Assembly (NCBI GenBank): GCA_934045075.1
Contig: OW203750.1
Location: 6,405,410-6,469,409, forward strand
DNA from: Yponomeuta sedellus
Lineage: Eukaryota > Arthropoda > Insecta > Lepidoptera > Yponomeutidae
DNA: 64,000 nucleotides
Direction: 5' to 3'
The notes beneath the pieces were generated by a model. The model worked only from the letters and a program-made list of their open reading frames with translations. It was not told the origin of the DNA and searched no databases. Shown in pieces: positions 23,287 through 35,200 of the stretch. Position numbers and translations under genes: made by a program. Every line of letters starts with the position of its first letter. Within the stretch, counting starts at the first letter, position 1.

Positions 23287-26200
23287 TCAAATACCTGAGT
23301 CGTCCGTCGTGTGCTGAATGTTGTTCAACGACTCCTCAGAGGATTCGGACTTTTGTCGCTTTTTCGTTCTGTAATTAGGAATAGTTTGTTACTCTCAAAA
23401 CACGGTGATGGAGTGCAATAAAACCGGAAAGGAATTTAGTGCCTAAGTGCCTTAAATTGGTTACAAAGTTTACACAAGTGCTGAACCCCAATGGATTTGG
23501 ATTGGGGGAATGGATTTAACTATCTAACAGATACGGCTTGTGTGAGTAAAGTGTAAACATTTACTAGGTAATGTAAATGTTTACAGTTCACTCACTAGAT
23601 ATAAAACACAATTGAGTTGACACTTAAACTAAAAGTCCTCGGTCACTCTGTGGTAGGCAATGTAACCAAACTCTGGAAAATTCTAGAACATGGTTGACAA
23701 TATCTACTTCGAAAGTTTCTAGACTTCAAGTCAAATTCTTTGCAAAGTACGAGTAACATAAAATTATAAAATCTGTTTGTTTCTGAACTATATAATTTAT
23801 TAAAAAACATCAATAATTATTTATGTTTTTAAAGAAATTATATAGTTCAGAAACAAACAGATTTTTCTACATATATTTACTTTGTAGTTTCTTAAAAAAC
23901 TTAAATAATTATTTATATTTTTTTTAAAATTGTTATTATTAATATATTATTATTATTATTAGTTCAGAAACAAACGTATAATTTTATGCTTCTCTGCAAA
24001 GTAAGCTTCATCTCCTATGGTGCATAATTATTTCAAACGATGTAGATATCTACATAGTTTAACAGACTTGAGAGCAACTATTCTACAGATGTGGAATTGA
24101 GGAAACTCACCCTTTCTTCCTCTCGTGTTCGATAGTAACTTGTTCTCTGAAAAGTTTCGACATGTCCAATTCTTTAATCTCATCCGAATTCGTTAGAATT
24201 ATCGCTCTAGAACAAAAAGACGGGTTAAAATTACTTAAATAAATGATTCTTACAACATCAGATAGGTACTAGATACCTATCTAACATGTGTGTAATATTT
24301 TAATAAAGAAATCTTTATTAAAACACTCATGCGACACAAATTTAGTTGTGGTGCCACTAAAGTTCAGACTAGCTATTTGCATGGACTCTCCTTTGTTGAC
24401 GCATCTTTCCTACGCCGAAATCGTAAACATTCCCTAATGACTTCATTCAACCCGACCCATCAGTCAATCAACGCCAAACACGCTATAGGAAGGAACTTAC
24501 AATAGACAAACGCCCAAATCACATAATTACCTGTCGGCAGTGTAGTTCGACTTAGGGTAAAGCCGTCATATAAAAATGATAGAAACTGAACTGAATAAAA
24601 ATAATAACAACTTAATATGTGACCTGAGAAGGAAAACGGGTCACAAAGTAAAACCAAATCGATGCTTTTTTATTACGCAGAAGCTTCTGTTACAGATACT
24701 ATTAAATCCTGTAGCATACAATACAGTTTTCAGAGAATCGTAACTTCCTAATCACGCTAAAAAAGCGTCCGGCAGGTTTTTCTAAGCCTTACGATACAAA
24801 ACCCAATGACGTGCAGAAAGTCGACGCATTCCGCGAAATGACCGGCATCGATTAGTTTGTATTGAGCTAACCCGCAAACGTAACATCATCCCTAACCGGA
24901 GTCCCTCTCGACCTTATTTCATACGCCCCAGAGGCTATTGTGGAGCTGCAAGGAACCTGGGGAGGTCAGGTCGGACGGTCACCTTGACATCACAACGGGT
25001 TGTCTTTTGGGCTGGGACTGAGCGTGATTTATCGAAGGCGGGAATAGATCTAGAACTTAGGTTGAGCTCTATTAGATTAGAAATAACAGTTAGTGCAAAG
25101 TAATTGGGGGCTATTCATTGGTATTTTCTGAGTTGGCTGAACTTTTTCAAGGATTTTTTCAAGCTTGGCTGTACGAGTCGGAATCTGAGACTCATCCAAA
25201 ATAATAATAATAAAATTTAAACTACTGTCATTAAAGAAGAAAGACAGTAGTTTTGCAAAATGACTATAGTTTCTCATTTGCCGAATTAACCAAAATAATG
25301 TAACCTTCTATAATGTTATAGTAAAAAAGCGGCGGTAGCCCAGTGGGTAGAACAATGGATTCGGAAGCGAGAGACCCAGATTCGATTCCCAATGCGGGCA
25401 TGTGACTTTGTTTTCTAAGTTTGCACTTAAGTGAAGTTTTAGTAACAATACCACACGCTAACTGTGAAGGAAAACATCTGGGGAAACCCGAGTGTCTGAG
25501 GTGTTCAAATACCTTAGCGCTGGAAATTGCCAATCCGCGGTGGGCACGCGTGGTAATTAAGCCCATAATCTCTCTCTCTGAGAGTTTTAGGCTACGTGAA
25601 AAAAAAAATGTTATATTACCCTAATGCAATGAAAACTGTATTTTCATGGATTTCACTCGTTTAATTTTACAATTTTCCGACGTGGACCCGGAAGACTGGT
25701 GACAGGCGTCTTTTTTAAAGCATTAACTTTTTTTATTAAGTTTACAAAAATATGTATATAGAATCGTTTATGCTTTCAAAAATACGCCTGTCACCTCAGT
25801 CTTCCGGGACCACGGTACTTGCAAAAGTGCGTAAACGTCGGAAAATTATAAAAATAGAAAATGAAACGAGTAAAATCCGTGTAAATACAGTTTTTTATTA
25901 TGTCTAGTTCTCCTGTTAACCTTAGAAAATAATTTATCATAATTTGGCAAGTTTAGTAAATCTGTTTTATTTTCTACCTACCTATCTAAAAAAATTAGTC
26001 AATTGTCTCTAGACACATAAAGGCAGACCCACATTAATTGCGGCTTTTCAGTTGATGAAGACGAATAATATCAAAATGTTTGCATAAAAACTACGCTAAA
26101 GTGGCATCGCATCGCCCCAAGCTGGGGCGCGGTCATCAAATAACAGCCATCCTCGCTCAATATAAGGATGACCCTGTCGTTATGCTGTTGTGTACAATCA

Positions 26201-29200
26201 GAGTCAAAACTCTAGACAAAAACTCAACACAAACTATAGTACGTAATGATGATGATGTCCTCCACAACGATTCCGTTGACGGCGACACCTTAACAATTTT
26301 AGACCCGAGCATGCGCACGGACGTGAGATGCAAATCCGAATTTGTTTTTAAATGTACGGTCACAGCTGATGCAATAAAGTTGACCGGCTGAGTTAAATGT
26401 ATAATTGTAGGAGGGCTTAGGACGAGTTTTCCGAGTCTGGCGTTTGGCATCGAGGTCTGCATGACGCGCTTGTTCAAAAGCAGCGGTGCCTTCCGTAATA
26501 GCTTTTCGCCAATCTGGTCTTAGCTCGGCAAGCTTCTCCCACGTCTTGACTGATATATTGCTCGAGACTAGGTGGCGCTTCAAGACATCTTTATACCGAA
26601 GGTATTGACCACCTACTGTGCGTTTTCCGCAACTAAGCTGAGAGTAAAAAACAGCCTTCGGCAGTCTCGAAGAGTCCATCCGCACCACGTGTCCGCACCA
26701 CCTCAGTTGTCCCTTCATTATGAGACACTAGTACGTAATACAGATAGTATTGTAAAGAGGTTCGAAATTTCACTGATGCCGGCGAGTCGCCCATTAGCTC
26801 AGTTTGGAGAGCGCTGGCACGGTTAGCCAGAGGTTCAAAGAGGCGGGATTCGAAGAGGTCCGGTTCGAATCCCGGCATGGGTGGAATTTTTGCCTTTAAA
26901 AGTATCCTTAGCACGGGTTAGTGCATTAAAAAGAATACAAATATCATGTTACCGTTAGTGTTAGTGGTTTTATTATTATTAAAATTCTTTATTGCTTAAA
27001 AATGTTGCAAACAGGCGAATTTAATCGATATCGACCCTTGCATGGCCCCACTGCTAGGGCACGGGTCATTTCCTGCACGCAGGAAGTTTAGGCCATACTC
27101 CACCACGGGGGCCAAGTCCGGGTTGGTGGAGGATTGTAAGACAGTGGCGAGCCTTACTGTCAGAAGTTATGAAGCCGTCAATAAGGCCTCTGACATGGCT
27201 TAACGACTGCCATTACAAGACAGCCGGCACCGACAGCTTAACGTGCCTTGCGAAGCACAGAAAAACCGTAAACCAAAAGCAAATAGGCTAGCTTAATCCT
27301 ACTTAGCATTATCTACCAGCTAACCTAAGTTTTGAAGACAAGATTCGCAGGTAGTGCAGTTAACAATATTGAATTTACTCATTTACATCTAGATTATTAT
27401 GAAGCACTCGTGGCCTAGGCGAACCGAGTGATTGAAACTAAGCAAAAACAGGCGCGGTTAGGTGCAGGATGGGTAACCGGCCCGTGACTACCGCTAGTGG
27501 CATTTTTCTGAACACTTCCACTTCGCAAGGCACGTTAAGCCGTTGGTGCCGGCTGTCATGTAATGGCAGTCGTAAAGTCATGTCAGAGGCCTTACGGGCG
27601 GCTTGATAACTTCTGACAGTAAGGGCCGCTACTGTCTTACAATCCTCCACCAACTTGGACTTGGCCCCATGGTGGAGTATGGTCTACCCTTCCTGCGATG
27701 CAGGAAGAGACCCGTGCCCCAGCAGTGGGGACATACAAGGGTTGATAACGTAAAGTATTGTATCGTCTTTAATGTATAAGTTACTTATTAAAATTTTTTG
27801 TTAACTGCTTAAGATGGCATGATTTTTCTTATTAATATTTTGTTAAGTACCTAAGGGACCTTCAGGTCTAATTTTGTATACACATACATTTACAGTTTTT
27901 CTGTATGACGGTATGTGTCCTGAATAAAATAAAAATTACTTATACTCTCTCTCTCCCTCTGAGAGAAGGCCTGTGTCCTACAGTGTGACGTATATAGGCT
28001 AAATACATACACAATACTCACCTAATTCGGCCACCATCAACACGGTCGTGCTTTCTCGGATCGCTAATCACTGATATTGAGGTCTCAACCACCTCTTGTC
28101 TCTTGTCGCGTTTCTTTGATTTGCTGTGGTGTTTCCTGAAATGAAGGTTTGTTAAAAAAACACGATTCGACTAAAACACGCTGCTATGCATGCATGCCCA
28201 GCGTGGGGATTATGGGCATTACCCACAATGATGGCACAACCTTGCACTCATTAGGGGAGGGCTATGTCCAGCAGTGGACTAGTATAGCCTGAGGAAGGAA
28301 GTACGCTGCTATGCTGTGTGGTGTCGGCCTAGAGTATAGCACCAACTTAAATTCTTCCCGCGGGTGTCGTAAAAGGCGACTAACGGACACAAACCGGAAG
28401 GTGGGCAGCAACGCCCCCTGCAGTACAATTCCTCCGAAATGCGGTCCCCAACCCGCATGCCCAGCGTGGGGATTATGGGCATTACCCCCCCCCCCCCCCC
28501 CCCATTGATGGCACAACCTTGGGCTATGGCGCTCATAAGGGGAGGGCTATGTCCAGCAGTGGACATAGCCCTCCCCTAATGAGTATAATATAGCCTGAAA
28601 AAGAAGACTAAGACACTCCTTAAGGAGTTTTAAATAATCTGTGGTTACGTTTTCCTTGTGAAATCGCCACCACAAAGTACTTTAGTCAGGTTTTTCGAAG
28701 TGTTTTAAGGAATTGTGTCTAATTAAGGCCGATTGAGCCGAGAGACGCTTCAGACGATTATACTGATTTATTCCAGTTTATTTAAAAACATCGACGAAAT
28801 GTTCGCCTGTTAAATTTGCAAACATGTAATTGCGTAATTCTCAGTTTGAAAACCGAAAAGCAGAACCATGGATAATTTTCTTGAAATTGTATTATTTCTT
28901 TGGCATAAATACTTATAATATTACTACTAGATTTAGTGGTTACTATTCAAAACGCGTGCAATACCAAACTTATCGAATTATTGGGGTCTAAAGTGTTTTC
29001 TACGTATGGCCGTGTTGTAGTATAGCCGCCTATACCTTCCTCAAGGAAGAGATCCGTGCGCCTCAGTGGGCACATAATGGAATGATGAGGATCACTCACT
29101 TATGCTTTCTCTCCTTCTCTTTCCTATCGCTGGATTTGTTTTTGGGTCTCTTTCTGTACACCGACCCGCCACCCTCGTCCACTGTCTCCAAATGCAGAAC

Positions 29201-32200
29201 GTACAAACGGTATATTTGTAGCAATATCACCTGGGAACGAAACAAGTATCATATTATATGGGCTTTTTCGATTTTTTACGAATTTGATCTTTTATAGTTA
29301 CAGTTTCACCATCTGTGCTCTCTTCTTCTTCTTCAGGCTATATTAGTCCACTGCTGGACATAGCCCTCCCCTAGTGAGCGCCATAACGCCCTGTCTTCAG
29401 CTTGCCGCATCCAGCATCTGCCGGCAGTTTTTCGCATATCGTCATCCCACCTAGTCGGAGGGCGTCCTACACTACGTACTCACTGCTAATGCGAAAGTAT
29501 TTTGTTTTATTTATCTTTTTTTTGAGCAGCAACGAATACTGGCAGATGCATTTTTTTAAATGGTTTTTAACAGAATTCTACGCAAACGAAATCGTGGACA
29601 CGCCTGTTCAGTAAAATTAAAATAATTAATCGTGCATTTCAAAAACTAGTCGTTTTGCAAAAATACTGATTAATAAGTTCCATAACAATTAAAAAAAGAA
29701 AACAGAGATACCTAGGTAGATAGAGAACACATTAAGACAATCATTTTCAAAATCACTTTCGCCAACTTAAATTATGCAGAAATTTCAGTCCAGCTGTAGA
29801 CTACGAAAAAATTATAACACATATCTCTTCAACTTTTACGCCAGCAAATATGTATTTAAAAAAAGCTGAAAGACACGCTGCAAAGCATCCCTATAAAACA
29901 AACCGGAGAACCTAAAACACCTTATCACTATTAAACACATAACGTCAACACACAAACATAAACATATACACACACACACACACCCCAAAACACACCGTTC
30001 ATCCCCACTAAGATAAGTTTTTGTATCATCGTCAAAGCATTTTTATATTTCCAAAGTTTTATATTTCTAGCTTAATGCTACATTTCTGCTACCACTTTGC
30101 ATGCTTCATTTCTGTTAAATCCTCATGATTTTATTTTAGTATATATGTGATTCTAAGCGTATAAAATGTTGGTTATTATCCATCAAAATTATTATTAGCG
30201 ATTGGGCATTATTAGCTGTAAGTTACAAATGTTAATAAACAAATAAATTAATAATAAATGAGCCAATATAATTCGATTATAATTGTATAATATAGATAGA
30301 TAAATAGATAGAGAACACTTTATTGTACATACAAAAGGGAAATTGCACAGATATTTCTTAACCTAAGAGTACAGACGGCGGCCTTATCATTATCACTAAT
30401 ATAACTGAAATAGAATTGATTGTTTGACTGTGATTTCTTAGCCACTTTTTGCAAATGAATAAGATTTGTAAAAGAAGATACTGTTCGTTTTTCTTGTAAA
30501 ATGAACCTCATTTAGCCACATGGTACGACATCGCAGTCAATGAATCTTTTGCTTAAAACACTTACCAGCGTATTCTTACAAGTGAAGAAGATATTCATGT
30601 AGTTAATGATCCTGTAGTGGCAGATGATGAGAAGGCGGAACGCGAGGAAGGGCGCGTCCTGTAGGGCTATGTTCATCATGATGGCGCACACTTCTATGGA
30701 GCAGCAGCAGGCGCGGCTGGTATTCCTGCCAGGCGTGGGTCTCAGGTTACAGCAGTTTTCGTAAAATGAGCTTTAATGCCACTTGTAGGCTCCTGCATGA
30801 GGGCTTCTAGAGGGGTAGTGGAAGGCTCAGAAAAAACTATCGTAGATAACTGAGCGTTTTCTTGAAGTGCACGCTTTAGTTTAAGTTTAAGCGAAATACG
30901 TTTGAGAATGTGTAGGCTACAGTGTCTGTACATGAAGTCTAATCAACCACTAATAGACAGGGTTAATTTTTAAATACTTCTGAAACTTACAAAAAATCTT
31001 TAGTTCTGTCAGATTTCTTTTTTTTATTTCCAGTTTTCGAAATAATAATATCCACTTAAGTTTTTTATTAAAATTACGTAGTAAACTTAGGATAACCATT
31101 CTATTTATTTAAAATAGATTTTAGACAATATCTATCAGAAAGCAGCGCGGCACTCACTTCAAAGCAGAAAAATAAAAAAATATATTGACTTGAAAATAAT
31201 TCAAATCCTTATAATCTGGAACTGCGCCTTGTAAAAACCATTCTGTAAAGCGAAATTTTGTATACTTTGACAGTTGTGGTAAAAGTCACGGAATATTAAC
31301 GACTAATTCGCACAATTCCAATGTAAAACCTAACTGCAAAGTAGGTAGTCGGGGCTGTAAGTGATGCAATTTACTTAAGCCAGATGTCGCTGCCTGTACG
31401 TAATACAGAGAATAGTGTAAAGAGGTTCGAAATTTCACTGATGCCGGTGAGTCGCCCATTAGCTCAATTGGAAGAGCGCTGGCACGGATAGCCAGAGGTT
31501 GCGGGTTCGAATCCCGGCATGGGTGAAATTTTTAGCCTCTAAAAAGGTTTTTAATTCGCACAATTAAACCTTTTATAGAATCCCGCATGAATTGAGTCAC
31601 GGTCACAACAATGTTTGCACAACGGTAGTTATATTTTAAACGGTTCTAATCGCGATACAGTTGCTGTGGTCTCTGAAGTAACTGAAGTGGCGAGTACAGT
31701 CAATTATTGTGGGCGAGTACAGTCACTTTAAATTTTAACGCTGCCGAAACGTCGGGAAATAAGGTAATTACGTTTTACCTAATAAATAATCGCGATTAGA
31801 CCCGTTTGATATATAACTATGTATGAGTATCGCGAATCATTAAGAAATACTTTACAAAGTTATCTGACATTTTGTCTTAAGATATTAATTTTGCTGTTGC
31901 GATAATTAAGTGTGAACGTTGACTTTGCTACAGTGTGCAATACAATAATTAATCATATTTAGGTGTCTAAATAAGAGTCGGCAATAGAACTGACATTTTG
32001 CAAAATATAGAATTAAATAAGCATTTTGTAAAGTGACTAAAAAGAACTTAGTGAATACAACAAAGAAGGCAGTTCATGCTAAAATATGAAAGCTATAGAA
32101 CGTGTTTTTCAAATCGCAAGGCCCGAAAATACTTTAGTCTAAATAACCTGCCTTATTCGCGCCTTTTATTAAACAAGTTATTGTGGCATTTTTTTAAATA

Positions 32201-35200
32201 TCATGATGCAATTTTTAATAGGCCTGACGATAGTATTAAATAATCAAAGATATTAGATATTAGAGGAAAGTACATATTAAAAGGATTTAAAACAGTGATT
32301 TAGTTTTATAAAAAAGAGATGACCAATACTTTCAATAAAATAAAAGATTATATTATAATACTGCCTTCAGCCATTTTGCCTTAAACACCCATCACACCGC
32401 GTGACGTCACGCTTAGGTTAACATTGGTAACCATCACCCGTGCTTTGTCGTGACTAGCATCTAGCATTGAATTTCAAGTAATTCAATGCTACTAGTGATT
32501 ACGCTTTTGTAGAATCCCGCATGACTGTATCTTCTTATTTTCTAAATTGTAATTCCTGGTGTGCAATAAAGTATATTCATTTCATTTCATTTTTCATTTC
32601 ATGACTCTATAGTTATTATATGGTTATTAACATCACTATGGAACACTGTTTTTTTCTTCCGAAATAAATGTCTATTATTATTATTATAGTGTTGTTTACC
32701 TGGGCGTGACGTCAGATTCGACGCCATGTAACTGAGAGCTGTTTCCCCACAGATAATTTTTGTTTTTTTAGAAAATTTGCTTTAACTAACGATGGTTTAC
32801 TTTATTATTGAAATATAGGTTTCTTTGTAAATAATAAATCTGTCCCTACACTATGGCGGAGAATTTAAAAATCTTTCGTCATGCCTTTTACTAATTACAC
32901 GACCGAGGCTTGCATACCACCCAGATTTCAGCGTATATAAATTGAGTTGACAATTTAAACCTTGGATGGACTTCCAGATTCGCGTGATTTGATTAACACA
33001 TTGTATAAAAGGCCATAAGCAGCAAAAAAATGCTGGTGTCAGAGAAGCGTTGTCGCAACAATTACTGAAAACAACGACTTTAAAACGATATAGGTAGGGG
33101 ACGGAAGGATGAATGAAGACGGAAACACATTATTAAAACGCGACCCGACGACGCGACATGGGCTTAAAAACTGCCTAATCATCACTACAGATGTCACCAC
33201 TGTTGTGTGTACCATTAATTCACAGTTCTCTATAGTTATACTTACTATTTTTATTTTTAATGCTAAGGACAATTTTTAAAAACCTATTTAGAGGTTAATG
33301 TGTACAGTGATATCATTTCGATGTAAAAACCTAACTGCAAAGTAAGTGATGCAATTTACTTAAGCCAGATGTCGCTGCCTGTACGCAATACAGAGAATAG
33401 TGTAAGGAGGTTCGAAATTTCACTGATGCCGGTGAGTCGCCCATTAGCTCAGTTGGAAAGAGCGCTGGCACGGATAGCCAGAGGTCGCGGGTTCGAATCC
33501 CGGCATGGGTGGAAGTTTAAGCCTCTAAATGGGTTTAAAAAAAAAAGTTCTCCATGGTATTTTTGTACACAAATTCACTGTTTTGTGAACAATATCATTA
33601 TCTATGTGTATCCGTTGTTTGCAAAAGTACGGGAATTCATTTATTTCCCAAGGAACCTTAAAGAAGAAAACTGTGGGAAAAGGCTCTTCGTAGAAAAAAA
33701 TGGAAGGCTAGTACTTCTCTAAGGTTAACACGAGCAGTAGACATAATTAAAACTGTTTTTATACGGATTTATGCTCGTTTATTACATTTTTTAAAATTTT
33801 CCAACGTTTCGGCACTTTTTCAGGTGCCGTGGTCCCGGATGACATCATCCGGATGGTCATCCGGGACCACGGCACCTGAAAAAGTGCCGAAACGTTGGAA
33901 AATTGTAAAAATTGTACTAAACGAGCATAAATCCGTATAAAAACAGTTTTAATTAGGCTAGTACTTCGTCAAGACTAGCCAGTCAAGGTATGTGATGCCC
34001 ATTTTCAACCTGAAGATTACTATGGACGCAATTCATTATAATTCATTCAATCTCTACACAAGCTATTGAAGGCAACAGCTGCACCCTTTAGACCAAACAA
34101 CAATGCAATATGTCGGTTCTTAGGAACACTCAACAGTGCGCCAACTACAATGAGCTTTCAATTTTTAACCTCATTACCGTGCGCATGGGGCCGCGTCTAG
34201 GGTTACCATCTGACCGGATAAAGCCGGTCTAGACCGGATTTTTACGTGTTAGACCGGACTCCGCCCGGATTTCACGTTAGACCGGATTTTTGTCTTACTT
34301 GCATGTTCTCCCGCCCACCCGCTCAAGCGACGGGTGCCGCACGCACTGAGCACGGGCCGCGCTCGAACAGTGCGTACGAACATCCGACGCGACTCGCGTC
34401 GGATGTTCGCAGTGTGATTCTTTCTAGCCATAGAGAATAGTACAATTTGATTAAACTCAACACGCGTCGCGTTTCGTCGGGTCGCGTCGGGTATTAATAA
34501 TGTGTTTTCGTCTTGACATGAGGTGAGTCAGTTTGTCTCTTTCTGAGACGAATCTGGCTTTGTATTAGGTACGTAACGTTCCACTCTATCGAGTCAAGCA
34601 TTTAGACAACTCCATTGTCAAAATATCTGAAGCATTTGACAGCAGGAGTAGCTTAGAAAAAGTAAAAATCGACGTCACTCAACCTAGTGGACACTTGTAA
34701 TAGATCTACTAGGAGGAAGTCTCATATTAAACACCGTAGTTGTTTAATAGAATTGTATTGATAAGGCAATAGTAGTTTCATTGACACTATTGGTAGTCTA
34801 CTAACCAATCGCATTCCAATGGTATAACCAGAGTAACCGCCTTCTTCGCGAGTGATGGCTATTTAAATTGCACGAGTTACTATTGGAATGACAATAAACT
34901 GAATACCTACTGATTGTTTAATAGACTATAAATAAAACACGTGCTAATATAATTCTATTGAACAACTTTAAGCTATGAGCATCGAGTCATTTACATAAAC
35001 TTAGTGACCCGTGATAGTACATAGTTATATATATTAAACTTACATACATAGTTGTGTAGGTATATTAATATTAAACGGTTCTAACCGCGTTTATTAATTA
35101 GGTAAAACGTAATACTCCCGGCGTTTCGGCAACGTTGCAGTTGCCGTGGTCACGAGGTAAAAAGTAATCATCTTAATTCCCGTCGTTTCGGCAACGTTGC

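Noticed and set aside
23287..23289. Selenocysteine at the TMEM26 UGA
   Set aside because: No SECIS-like stem was recognisable by eye in the following 800 bases, TMEM26 is not a known selenoprotein, and most Lepidoptera are reported to lack selenoproteins. Readthrough or a gained stop is simpler.
33420..33515. tRNA gene calls at this and about a dozen similar places
   Set aside because: The tRNA-like cores (TTAGCTCAGTTGG...GGTTCGAATCCCGG) are embedded in identical 5' and 3' extensions copied throughout the window, so they are SINE heads. The anticodon-loop sequence ACGGATA also lacks the usual T at position 33.
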